From assembly GCA_009193035.1 (NCBI GenBank), contig SWDT01000200.1:124001-188000 (forward strand): a DNA stretch of 64,000 nucleotides. The letters are read 5' to 3'. Source of the stretch: Halicephalobus mephisto (taxonomy: Eukaryota > Nematoda > Chromadorea > Rhabditida > Panagrolaimidae). The stretch's first letter is position 1, and every line of letters begins with the position of its first letter. The translations under genes and the position numbers were made by a program. The notes under the pieces were generated by a model. That model was given only the letters and a program-made list of their open reading frames with translations, made no database searches and was not told where the DNA came from. This document shows positions 1 through 11,095 of this stretch, piece after piece.

Positions 1-1539
1 ATTTTAATCGTCTCGATTGGCCCAGACCTCTTCGTCGCTGTTGTTTAGATAATTAGGCCCAAACATCCCGAAGACATTAAAGTAGATATAGAGAATAGGT
101 AGATCGTCTGGGCTTCGTTGAGAATGTCAAGGTGGTTACTAAGAATTCATATTTTATTCGTAGCTAGCAGTGTTAGAAGATTATTGTTTGGTTCTATTCA
201 TCGCAATTTGTATTTTTAAGGTAAATGTCCGTGTTTTGGTTTCTACACTCTCAACGAATCCTGATCAAGGTCCAAGCCGCTTAGTGTCCCAAATATTGAT
301 TCTTTTCAGCTAAATATCTTTTCAGTTGCGCACGAAGCTAACAATTTTCAAGTTTGGAAAATATCTGGCGTGGTCAATTTTTTTATTCAATGTCAAAGGG
401 TGTCAATAACAAAATAATAGTCAAGTAGATTCAATGTTTGAAATTGGTTTAAAAAGAAAGTTAATTATTTCAAAGGTCAAAAATGGTTATGGGAAAAATT
501 TCAAAATGCCTTCGTAGTCTACTCAAAAATTCAAAAAAAGTGAAATTGAAATCTTCGTGTGTTATGTCAAAATTCAAATTTGAAAAATCTCATCCCTGGT
601 CATCATGACAGGCAAAATTTCTCCGTGGTCACTTGTTTCGAAATCTCCTTCATCCAGTCTAAAGGTTAACCTTTTTTCTTTTCCAAATTTTTAAATTTAG
701 GTAGGAACTTGCGCAAGTCTCCTTGATCCCCACCCCTCCTTGGATATATCCACTTCCCGGTTGCAACCATCCCCTCCCAAATCGAATCGATCTCGTTTTA
801 TTTCATTCATTCCCCTTATTTCAATGGTGTTCAAAAAGAAATGGTCCTACTGAAAAAGCGAAAATTATTCTTGGGTTCAATCAAATTGAAGAATACGGTA
901 ATTAATTCTCCTGGTGCTATTTATTTATTCCTATTTAGTCATGGCTCAATAAAAGTGAATTCAATTCAATGGTGTTCGCCGCTTCCGGCACATGTAGAAG
1001 AAAATTCTTTTGTCGAATTATTCTGTGAGTGTAGTTGTGTTCTGAAATAGGGACTACAAGTTGAAAGACTGTAGATATCACTGCGCCGACCCCTTGAGAC
1101 AGCGCTGTTCGAAGACCAAAAACCTCGTACTGGTCGATCTGACCAACGAAATCCATTCGTTTACTGTCATTCACCTCTCCGACGTCTTTCGAAACGTCTG
1201 GTGATGAAGTCAAATTGTTTTTCGAATCCCTGATGACAAAATCGAAATTTTATGTTATTCTTCGATTCAATTACTTTGAGATGCTCATTTGTCAGTGCTG
1301 AATCAATGCTTATCTGCGTCATTGCTATATTGTTGCTGACCTTTTCTCTCTTCTCTTCGGAATAATTTTCGGATGTCGATAACTTTTCGGTTTTGATTTT
1401 TTTCGGATTATTTATTTTCGGTCGTTATTTTTCGGTGATTTTTTTGTGATACTGTTTTCGGAATAAAAGTTTTTCGACTTTATTTGGTGTTGGATTGGGG
1501 ACAAGATATGGGGAAGGGTACTGTAAACAGAAAATGGAA
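1..1539. other. AT-rich intergenic stretch, left edge
   Basis: I see no supportable gene here. The short open frames carry no recognisable domain and lack splice structure. It lies downstream of the minus-strand chemoreceptor whose stop codon is at 1540. The last 300 bases are rich in TTTTCGG-type runs with no clear repeat unit. Confidence 0.5.
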
Positions 1540-2637
1540 TTACCAGGTTTTCTTCAGCTGCTTAAAATAGATGTGGGCAGCTTCTTCTCTGCTGAATTCG
1601 ACGACGCTTCTTCCGAGGGCATCGACTCTGGACGAATTTATCCATCTCCTCTTGATGCAGTAGAAGTACCGGAAAAGTTTCCTCGACGTAGAGTTTCTTT
1701 TCTGTTGTAGCTTGATGAAGCCGGCGAAAATGAATACGTCGATGGTTAGAAAGTATATGGTTCCTCTAGTCGTTTGAGAAAGCCCTAAATTAGCAATTTG
1801 GAAAAAGGTGTTGATGATTCCCGCAATAATTATCCCGATGATGGTAAGTAGCAGAAGAGGGAGAGCAAATCTAGTCATCCTGAGGTTCTCGTGGATCTAG
1901 AAGATGACGAAATTTAATCAATTCATGGAAGTCAAAAACTAACCTGATATCTCTCCGTCAGGACCAGGTTGGCTCTATCGCTGAATTTCCGGAGTTTGCC
2001 ATTAAAGTAAAGGGTAATGAAAATGGACTAAAAGACACAACTCATTATGTCCTTATTCATAATTAACTCACTCCTGCACATAGGAACTGTATGATGAAGT
2101 TGGCTGCTCCCATTGCATAGAAATTTAAAATCCCTAAAGCCACGTTCGTCCAAACAAAGTCGTTTAAGAAAGCATAAGCTAAAGAAAAGCTTAAGGCAAT
2201 GATTGGGATGAAGAAGTTTCTGGACTTTTCATAAGTTTTGTACTTTATGGTCGAGTACACCCTCTCTGCCGAAATCCCGAGGATACAGCCTTGCATAATT
2301 CCTAGGATGAAAGTTGTCCACTTTACCGATAACAGGAAAATTTTCGTCGGTCTTGTTGGCACAGAATTCGGGGACGATTGGAGTTCTTGGAACAAACTGT
2401 ACACCATCAGACCGGTGGAGAGAGGTAATAAGACACAAATTAGATAAAAACTACAGAGTAGAATCCTGGAACGGATGTTTTGACATTTTTTCGATTATTA
2501 AAAACCAACCAAAAATTACAATGACAAGTCTTCCGAACCCTCCACAAATCAAAAGCTGCAAGCGGGAATATCACGCAAATAAAACCAATCAGTGTCCAGT
2601 TGCCAATACACAAAACAGTTCTCCAGTTGAAATCCAT
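1540..2637 (-). CDS. Sra/Sre-like 7TM chemoreceptor (A)
   Basis: Nematode serpentine receptor, presumably in sensory cilia. Model: exons 2637-2510, 2465-2072, 2027-1944 and 1896-1540, giving 320 residues with consistent phase. Visible features: an N-terminal membrane segment ending in HCNFW at the first intron; the motif AERVYSTIKYKTYE after TM3, matching the ER-x-(F/Y)-(A/S)-T...YE signature of the family; a loop ending LTERYQ; and a C-terminus ending YFKQLKKTW. The first exon is 128 nt, the same as in chemoreceptor C at 8139-8266, and the first intron falls at the same residue. Exon 2 here fuses what are separate exons in the other two. The family is recognised from pattern only; the exact srx-class name is inference. 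Confidence 0.8.
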
Positions 2638-3381
2638 TCTACGGCCACTATTGAAAGAGTAAAAATCAACCAAAACAGTCCGGTTAAAGGCGACTGTCCA
2701 GATGAATTAAATAAATCCCATCTAGAAGATTTTCTCTAGAGGTTTGAAGAACAAACCTGCCGCACAGTCCAAGTACTCAACAAATACTACATCAGGAGTG
2801 TTTTTACTCGAATACAAGTGTGTTTCCAGTTACACCAGAAAGTTAATCCGATTTCTTTAAATACATGATGACATATCTGGTATTAATTATGCACTTCTCT
2901 ATATCTCAAGTAATTATCATTTATTGAAGACAATAATTATCTGTGCGGAAATCCATGTTCGACGTCATTCCCACTAGTTGGTAATTGAGGCAATCATCCA
3001 CTTTCCGTGCTTCTCTGAGGCAAATAGGCGGAGACTATGTAATTTTAGCTATCTAAAAATCTCGAGTGAAAATTAGAAACTACCGTAATAGCCAATACTG
3101 AAAGCAACAATTATTTTCTCTAAATAGGAAAATATTTTTCACACAGAAGTGAATGATGAAATTTTACAAGTATTTGTAAAACACTTTCAATCGATGGCTG
3201 GTGAGCCTCAAACTACATCTATTTGTGGAAAAAACAGCGCCGATTGGCAGAAAAGTGATGATGCGATTCATCATTCAGATAATTTCATCATTCTCTAAGA
3301 TCCTAATAGAAATAGCCTGAATAGTAATTAGTAAAGAACAATTTCCGGAATTTTCTAGGCATTATCCATTTATTCCGATGT

Positions 3382-3452
3382 ACTGAAAAAGGATGGATAG
3401 TGTCCAGAACTTGCAAAAAATCGTTCGTTTCCAGTCACTATTTGTACAATTT
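3382..3452. repeat. Small palindromic repeat, copy 1
   Basis: The left arm reads GGATAGTGTCC and the right arm, reverse-complemented, AATTGTACAAATAGTGACTGG. It shares TAGTGTCCAGAA with the copy at 38302-38443 and the TAGTGA core with the copy at 5873-5934. This looks like a short non-autonomous inverted-repeat element. Confidence 0.5.
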
Positions 3453-4628
3453 CTTCATTACCAATCAAAAGTTTACTATTTGTTGAACAGAACAGATTTG
3501 GAATTCCACTGCGAATTGCTTTTATGTAACAAGAGTTTAGAGGGAAATGAAACACTATAGGGAATTAAATTCAATTTCTAAACGTCAATAATGACCTAAA
3601 TCATCGAAATTAAAGAATGTCTGTCCACCTAAAGTTCATAAGCGTTCAAACAGATGATGTTTCTAATGCCACAGAACCAGCAGACGTAACTTTCTATAAT
3701 TAGCAATGAGCATTGTTTGATTTTCGATACATGTTGGAAACGGTAGTGGTCATTAATCTTTCAAAATTAAGACGCACAGTCATGTTAGAAGATTAGCAGC
3801 AAATGTAGTCACGTTTCCGTATTTATAGACGGCTCCTGCTGTTAGATTGTAAATCTCGTATTATATCATCATAAATAATTCAGCAACATGCACCGATGAT
3901 ATTGACAAAGTTGATAAAACTAATGAATAATTCAATTGAACGGTTATTATTCGGAAGTCAATATGCATCTGCTTTCCGAGTTTAAGTAATCCCAATATCC
4001 CATTGAAAACCAAAACAATTGAACAAACGCAAGAGAATCCGGAAGAACATCGTTGAGTACTGGCTTAAAATGTATCGTTTTGCGGACAGAAAACCATGTT
4101 TATTGTATTTAAACAGTAATTAAAGTTATTTTAGGAGTGCACATCAAAAGAAATATAATTTAAAAAATCAAATAAATGATAGAATTTTCTCTAAAAATAA
4201 AACCCATTGAAAAATCTCATTGCAAGAATTTTTAATTATTATTTTCATCGTTTAATTATTTACTTTTTTACCAAAACATGTTCTATGTATTCTACTATGT
4301 AATTTTATTTGATTTTTAGAAATCCAAATACGGAAAACATAATACAACGAAAAATTGCACAAACAGCAATCAAACGATGACGAAAGTTAACCAAAGACTT
4401 ACAACAATGTTTGCCTGGTAAACTTTTACGATTACAACAGAATTGCTGGCCAAATGGTCTCTTAGAGTGTTTATAACTTTTGTGATTACTATTTACATGA
4501 GTGGATCAAAAGTAGCCGATAATTACGATTCATTTGTTTAATTTAATGTTTTGACATTTGACAATAAAATAAACTGCTTTTTGATTATTAAACGTGATGG
4601 TCGATTATTTAATAAAATATGACCTGAT

Positions 4629-4698
4629 AATAAATGTCTAGTTTGAGTCATGAGCAGTGTCCCATGAGAAATTGGGTTACTGTATCTAGACATTTATT
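4629..4698. repeat. 13-bp perfect inverted repeat
   Basis: AATAAATGTCTAG at 4629-4641 is the exact reverse complement of CTAGACATTTATT at 4686-4698, with a 44-nt spacer. It could be a hairpin or the ends of a tiny element. No gene is adjacent. Confidence 0.5.
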
Positions 4699-5368
4699 TT
4701 AAGAAACTCGGTGGTTTTGAAATTTTATGTACCGTAAATTACAATCGAAACTTATGCTATAATCAAAGAAATTACCAACTACAGGAATTTTGAGAAACGC
4801 AGCTGAAAAAAGGACGGCGAAACTGATAATTATGTGCACCAAAAGAAAATGCTGTAGTAAATCCAACATCGAATTTATGAAAATTGAGCTTAAATTAGTT
4901 TCATTTTCTTTGCAGAATAATTTTAAAGCAAAATAAACTAATTAAACAACAAGTAGAACCATTGTTAATTTGTCTTAAACAGTGTTATGTAAGATATATT
5001 TTTCATCCCCAATAATGACACATAGTCATAGGTCTATAATCGAACCTTTGAGAGAATGAGTCACTGCGTCGGCAGTATCTTGTCTCAACTGACTCAAAAT
5101 TCAAAGAAACAGATTTAGTTCCTAAATTTTGATTTCAAAATCCATTATTATCTCACTGAATTCCGACATAATGACTTCAAAGAAGTTTGTCACAAAATAA
5201 TGTGAGTCAAATTTCATCTCTTTATTCATTAAATAAGAAAGAACCAAAGTGAATTCGGATGTCATGGAAAATTATGTTGAAAATAGTGAGATAATCATTC
5301 ATGCTGGTATCAAGGTTCAATAAATATGTTTGTTCTTTTAGTGATCTTATTATCAGGGCATCAACTAT

Positions 5369-6907
5369 TCATGTCCAAGCTTTCTTTAACTGATTGAAAT
5401 GCAAGTCAGCTCCTCGTTCTCTAATAACCACTGGCCGTCCCATGGGATCAACTCTAACATTGTGACTAACAGATGAATCCTCCTTGTGTTCTGCTTTCAA
5501 ATGGCAACAGAAGATTTCATTCACCCGACTCTTCTTCAAGGCGATGAATGAGTATAGAATGCTTATCGTGATGAAGAAGTTCATGATCTAAACGACCTAG
5601 TCATAATTACACTTGTTATAGTAGCTCACCACATTGTAAATGTATATAGTGAAGTTATCGTCCTCGTTAAAAACAAACTGGTTGAGGTAAGTGTTGATGA
5701 GGATTGCGATCGACACAAACAGAATATGAGGCATGATGTAGTTGATTGCTCTTATGTTTTCATAGATTTGATATCGTTCGGATAAGTGAATGGTGGAGTT
5801 GTAGCATATTTTACTCAGTCTGCGGTTTATGAAATACAGAGCGACCAACAACTGAAGCAAAAAATCAATGCAAATTGTTTGGATAGTGATTAAAAAGCGG
5901 GGAATTGTTCTATGGGAGTCACTATCTATGTAATACCAAGAGCAAACTTACAAACAAAGTTATCGCATAAGTCAGCCATGTGATGATAACGAAAACTTTT
6001 AAGGTGCCTAATTCAACTAAAATTTATGCTTATCATGTGTACTTTAATTACTGCACTTACAAACATGCCGACTGATGCCGCTTATGACGGAGTACGTCCA
6101 CGTAATGATAGTAATAAACACCAGAGTCCTTGCATTCTGGCAATGCTCGTAATTCTCCTTCTTTATTGTAGCCACTAATCTCTCTGCTCCAATTAACCAG
6201 AAACAGTTGAATATTTGAGCATGGAAAGTCGCGGCACTAAAGCTTCCGACTATGAACAAATGACCTGCGTCATGATGATGCTCATATTCGAAAAAGGTAG
6301 CAGCTATTATAAGGTTACTAGTATTGTGTCCGAAATAACAAATATAGAGCTGGATGATGCAGACCCTTAAATTACGGATTTTTAAATGATCACAAAATAC
6401 CAGATGACCTAAGAAACAACCTTGTTTAAATCGCTCTAATTCAATGGCTACTGTACGAATTCCCACAATACGTTTTGTTAAATTCGGCTTAGCTTTCTAT
6501 TTTGTCCGATATCAACAACAACGAAATTACAACTAAGTTTTGAAAACAAATTTATCATAATTACTTCCTGTATTACGGAAAATTAGATTTCGAGTTTCGC
6601 TGTCCTGTTCGAAATTCACGTGACTTATTTGTACAAGTACTAATGTACAATTTCCTATACTTTTCGACCGTAATAAAATTACATGATTATCCGAGCATAA
6701 GAGATTTCACACCTGGTTTTGTATTCGCCGAATTATTGTAGTATCAAAAAACGTTTTTCCCTGAGATATCGTATGTAATTATTCTTACCAAAAGTTAAAA
6801 TGACTCTTATTCCGGCTTTTGATGATCTCCGAGAAAACAGTGCCAAATAGAATCACGTTAATAGTAGAAATTAAGAAACCAAAATAACGAACAACCAAAG
6901 ACTTCAT
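5369..6907 (-). CDS. Sra/Sre-like 7TM chemoreceptor (B)
   Basis: A paralogue of the flanking receptors. Model: exons 6907-6789, 6365-6061, 6007-5952, 5851-5630 and 5587-5369; 306 residues, all phases consistent. The first exon ends HFNFW at the conserved first intron. The third exon, a membrane segment, is exactly 56 nt, as in receptor C. Signature GAERLVATIKKENYE follows TM3, LSERYQ lies before TM6, and the protein ends HFNQLKKAWT. The intron between exons 3 and 4 contains a small palindromic element (5873-5934). I first thought it lacked TM5, but the short exon supplies it, so the gene looks intact. Confidence 0.75.
5873..5934. repeat. Small palindromic repeat, copy 2
   Basis: The arms AATTGTTTGGATAGTGATT and, reverse-complemented, ATTACATAGATAGTGACT pair across 62 bp. 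It sits in an intron of chemoreceptor B. It is the same family as 3382-3452 and 38302-38443. Confidence 0.55.
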
Positions 6908-7111
6908 GTTGACATGCCACTAAACTGCCCCGACAAGAAAGTATTCCCAACCATAGCATTATCTCGGGGGAATATCACAAGAGGACCGTCCAATTAAAAT
7001 TTTGTGGAGGTTGATCTTTATAACTGTGCTTTTCAGAAAATGATGCTTATGACCTTCTAATCTTTATTCTTTCAACTCATTAATAGTAAAACCATTACAA
7101 TTCAGTTTTCG
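6908..7111. other. Short gap between chemoreceptors B and C
   Basis: About 200 bp lie between the start codon of receptor B (6907) and the stop codon of receptor C (7112). Both genes are on the minus strand. I see no further gene. It must contain the promoter or outron of receptor B. Confidence 0.4.
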
Positions 7112-8266
7112 TCATTTCCAGAACTTCTGAAGGGCTTTAAAGTATTCATCGGAGTTGATGTTTTGGATAATCTGCTCTCCAAGGACGTTCTTTGGGATTA
7201 CGGAGTTCTCCCTTTGAAGATAGTTATTGATTATACTTTGTATTCTTTCATCTTGCAGTAGGATGCAGATAGAACCAAAGAACACGTAAACATTTAATAG
7301 CTGAAAATAATAAATATTTGATTCCCTAAAGTCTCGACTTACCCCCATGTAGAGCACTGTGTTGTCGAGGTAGTCCACATAAATGACTCCGGAGTGTCCG
7401 AGAATGGAGACAATGCCTGTGAGTATTATCACCGAGACTCCAGGGATGATAACAGGAAGTATCCGCTTCAGTAGTTTTATATTTTCGTCAATCTAAATTT
7501 GAACTCATTTTCAATCAAGGATGAAATTGTACCTGATATCTCTGGGTTAGACTCATATTGCCAAAGAGCCGTAAATAGGCTTTTCGAATTTTCATGTTGA
7601 TGACCCAAAGAAGCATCGAGCACTAAAGGTAAAGACACATTTACAAACCCAATAATTAGCTCCTTACACATGCACAAAGGATGTTAACGGTGAAGTTGAC
7701 GGGAATCAAGAAACTGATGTCTACTATAACTGAAATAAATAAATTAACCAATTTAGAGATCACAGGTGGTACTCACAGATATTCCACATTGAAGAAGAAA
7801 ACATCCCATAAATGACCGAAAAAGTAATCAACAAACTCGAGAGGGCAGTGGCGTTCATATTTTCGTAGTGCTTCATCCAGATAGTTGCGAATCCTCTTTC
7901 GAAGAAGATGGACAAGAATCCAGTCTCGACTAATGATGAAGCAAAGGAAGACATTGTGGTTCCTACCTTCCAAGGCCAGAAAAAAGCCGTTGGAGGTCTG
8001 GAAACGTCGAATTGGAAAGAAATGTTGATCAACAGATTCCCTATCGACAACAAGAGGAATCCCCCTTCGATTTGGAACTCTATTATCCTGCAATTCTCTT
8101 TCGTAATCACTACTGTACATTGAAAGCTGAAATCTCACCAGAAATTCCTATGGTAACTTCCGTACTTTTTGAACAAGAAAATAAAACAAATAAGGACTAG
8201 CAAGAGATTAACACAGCTGATGGAGATGAGAGGCAAGTAGATCCATCTAAGAATCGGGGGTGCCAT
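7112..8266 (-). CDS. Sra/Sre-like 7TM chemoreceptor (C)
   Basis: A third tandem receptor. Model: exons 8266-8139, 8087-7777, 7723-7668, 7622-7533, 7492-7343 and 7300-7112; 307 residues, phases consistent. N-terminal TM exon of 128 nt ending HRNFW; signature FFERGFATIWMKHYE after TM3; loop ending LTQRYQ; C-terminal tail VLGEQIIQ ... YFKALQKFWK. One junction is ambiguous: the acceptor chosen for exon 3 is the ATAG at 7727-7724, because the stronger TTTCAG six bases upstream would put a stop in frame. Tail similarity among A, B and C (YF/HF-x-x-L-K/Q-K-x-W) supports one family expanded in tandem. Confidence 0.8.
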
Positions 8267-8788
8267 TCCTGTAGTTTCAACACAAGTTACATAACAACTA
8301 GACTCCACTGACTTTGAAACATAATTTAATAAGAAATATCTGTACTATAAGATAAAAAAGTCAAACGTAATTTTAAAAACAATTATAAAATAATGAGATT
8401 TTACACAGAAATCAATTGAGGGAAAGTTACAAACTAACGAAATTTTCCATGTGTCCTTTAAGCAATACAGATTTATTCATAACTCTTTTGGGAAATGAAT
8501 TCACTGGCAACCCAATACTTATTTTTGCAACTAACGATTATATTTCTTTTTTTAAAAGATAAAAGCTATATCTGGAAAAATAGTAAATTAAATGTCAATT
8601 GAGTAATGCAACAGAACCCAATTACTGCTAACTAAATGTCTGAACTTTTTCGGCATTCAAAAGACACTAATTTTCGAGACTCATGTTAATGTTTTTATTT
8701 AACTTTTTTATGATTACCTCCTGACCTTCTTTCAAACAACGACAATCACCAATAAATGTTTCTCAGAAAAAATCCATACAAACGGAAT
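8267..8788. other. Intergenic region, no gene seen
   Basis: Some 520 bp of AT-rich sequence between the start of chemoreceptor C and the 3' end of the RSRC1-like gene. No coding exon or repeat is recognised. It should include the promoter of receptor C and the poly(A) site of the RSRC1-like gene. Confidence 0.4.
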
Positions 8789-9516
8789 TCACTCGCCAAT
8801 TAATAATTGCCTCCGACGCTCTTTGAATAATTGTAACCAGCGTGCTTGCCGTATCTCTGGGTCCTCATGGAACTACAAAAAATGTAATAAATCATAAAAA
8901 ACATCCAAATGAACCTACAATTTCTCCCGTCAATGAATAGTTGGGTTCATCATCTTTTATTTCCTGTTTGTTTTGTTCCTTCTTTTCTGTCACTTTCAAG
9001 TTCTTCTCCAGTGCCTTTGACTGCCATTGAGCTCCGAACATGGCTTTATCGTGATCTGTCAAAGTAGAAGATGAAGACTGGTTACTTCTAGAACTCCTAG
9101 AAGACTTGAATTCACTTTGAACAAATCCATCGGATTCAATTCTGTTTATTTCTTCTTGACGAATTCTTGCTTCAGCCGCGGAGAGATTCAGCGATTGGAA
9201 CTTGTGATGATCAATCCTGTCCGCGGAAACTGTAGTTGTGTATTTTGGATCCTTCAGATCAGCAATCGCTGTTGAAAGCTTCTCATGAAGGCGAGTTTTG
9301 GCGGCTTCTGCTCCCTGAAAGTTCTTCAAAGTAATAATTATGACGGAACTCAACTACCGTTTTGCTCATCATCTCTTTGCGTTTGCTGGACCCAGAACGA
9401 TATGAGGAAGAGTCTTCACCCCGTTCTGGACCGTCGTCATATTTTCTAGATCGATGACTTCGATGGTCTCTTCGTGAAGGGGATCTGCTTCTGTCTCGGC
9501 CTCTATCTCGTCCCAT
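8789..9516 (-). CDS. RSRC1: RSRC1-like arginine/serine-rich protein
   Basis: Probable nuclear splicing-associated SR-related protein. Exons 9516-9358, 9314-8919 and 8872-8789; 212 residues. The N-terminus is an RS domain (MGRDRGRDRSRSPSRR). The middle carries the family-typical stretch INRIESDGFVQSEFKSS; the C-terminus, ARWLQLFKERRRQLLIGE, matches the RSRC1 end (a Trp-Phe/Leu-rich helix with RQERL in the human protein). The start was chosen at 9516 because a TTTTAG acceptor lies only a few bases upstream, consistent with spliced-leader addition. The stop codon of the DnaJ-like gene on the same strand lies 131 bp upstream, so this may be the downstream gene of an operon. Family assignment is from motif recall, not a search. 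Confidence 0.8.
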
Positions 9517-9647
9517 TGAGCTAAAAGACACATTAAACCAAATGCAGGAGAAGCAACAAGATAGTCATGGACCAAAACCATAAACTTTCAATACTGAATA
9601 ATATTCTTTTTTATACGGACTAGACTAAATACCAGTATTCCTATAAG

Positions 9648-10984
9648 TCACGCTCTTAAACTCGTCTTCAAGAACTCCCAGAATCCAGATTCGGCTTTCA
9701 TCGTGGATAACTCTCTTTCAACCCTTCGTCGGGCATCTTCTTTCAAATTTCTGGACTCATTTGATTCTGCATCGGTAAAGCTTTGAGCTGCTTCGAGTTC
9801 CTTCTCAAAGGATAACTGCATGAACTGTCTTCCCATAATTGGACTGATCAAGTTATAATCCAAAATAAGGCGATTGAGAGAAGCGATTTTAGACTTTATT
9901 TCCAATTGAATCCGATTCCATCGACTTTGGCGGTATTTCCCTATCGTTGTGTTGAAAAATTTGGGATCTGGAATTAGTAGGATAAGGAACGAATCCACAA
10001 GAAAAGAACAACCTTGGAGAACTTGAAATCTCGCATACTCTTCTTTCAGTGTTTTCCTGACGATTTCCGTGTCTACTCTTATCTCAGCTTCCTTCATAAT
10101 CCAAGGGGGAGCAAACCCGTTGTTCTTCAAGATGTCGTTGATTCTCTTCTCCGTTTCATCGATGTAAGGATTCGACAAATCTTGCTTCAATGGCTTTCCG
10201 GCGCCTTTGAGATTTGAGAAATCCCCAGAACCAATTGACGCCATGATCATCTCCTCTACTACTCGCTCTATCATTCCTCTAAAAGAAGATATAATCAGAA
10301 TCAGTAGAGTAATAAACATACGTCAATTTGTGTTTCTTCGAAAAATAATTCTTTTCTTTCTGAAGTTGGATTGCCTTCATATTACCATCGTTGGCAGCTT
10401 CTCGAACAGCTTTATCCATCATGAAATTGGTAGCTGCTTCCACAGCATTATAGACTCTATATTGTTTATATTGTTTCTGCCGTTCTGAAGGACTTCCAAA
10501 ACCAAATCCTCCGTACTCGAGGTACTAAAAACGAATGCAAAACCTCAACAGAAGTACAAATCCAACCTGACGATGTTGTGGAGCTGTGTGTCTGATATCC
10601 TGTTCAATAGTTTCTGTAACTTCGTCGATTTCCTCATCTTTTCCATATTCTTCTCTAGATTTCAGAATCAGTTTGAAGGAAGCTCTGACCTGAAGCAACT
10701 TTGCCGGATTCGCCTGAAGCATCGCAATTAACATTACCTTAATATCCGGTATTTCCAGTTACCTCGACTCCTCCAGTATCTGGGTGATAAAGCTTTGCAA
10801 GTTTGGCGAATCTAGACTTTAAATCATCTATCGAAGCGGTTTCGTCAAGTCCAAGAGTGATGTAAGCCTGCTTCAACTTTGCGAGAGAAATTTCTGAGGA
10901 ACATCTAATCGGAAGAAGAAGTACAGGACTAGAAGATAAACGAGATCTAAGTAGAATATAGACAGGATTTAGACGGAAATTCAT
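9648..10984 (-). CDS. DNAJC28: DNAJC28-like mitochondrial J-domain protein
   Basis: Exons 10984-10763, 10713-10567, 10524-10322, 10278-10013 and 9967-9648; 385 residues, phases consistent. Residues 1-30 are basic/hydrophobic with no acid, as in a mitochondrial presequence. A J domain follows (AYITLGLDETASIDDLKSRF, then HPDTGG), with the essential HPD. The second half is the DUF1992 domain (MIERVVEEMIMASIGSGDF, then GAGKPL) typical of DNAJC28. The function of DNAJC28 is poorly defined; an Hsp70 co-chaperone role is inferred from HPD. It shares a 111-bp promoter gap with the divergent sars-2 gene and lies just upstream of the RSRC1-like gene. Confidence 0.88.
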
Positions 10985-11095
10985 AGACCGAAATCGGTAG
11001 TCAGTTGGAGAAAAAAGCTAAAGGTAATATTTGAACCGCAGCTTGCTTGCAGCATTCACTCACCAACAGGCTTTTCTCTTTACTCCGATTCTGTG
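10985..11095. promoter_or_regulatory. Bidirectional promoter region
   Basis: Only 111 bp separate the divergent start codons of the DNAJC28-like gene (minus) and sars-2 (plus). Both proteins are predicted mitochondrial, so shared control is plausible. I recognise no TATA box or specific factor site. If either transcript is trans-spliced, the outrons must also fit here. Confidence 0.5.

Larger units (their letters stand above)
2638..5368. other. Intergenic AT-rich region with repeats
   Basis: No gene is supportable in 2.7 kb between two chemoreceptors. It holds one copy of a small palindromic repeat (3382-3452) and a perfect 13-bp inverted repeat (4629-4641 with 4686-4698). The stretch 3600-4130 resembles decayed coding DNA on the minus strand, but all frames are broken and I could not match it to receptor exons. 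Confidence 0.5.

Noticed and set aside
3600..4130. Chemoreceptor pseudogene
   Set aside because: Some hydrophobic codons on the minus strand, but all frames are broken and no family motif could be aligned.
5369..6466. Chemoreceptor B as a pseudogene missing TM1 and TM5
   Set aside because: The missing parts are in exons at 6789-6907 and 5952-6007 (119 and 56 nt), which restore full length and phase.
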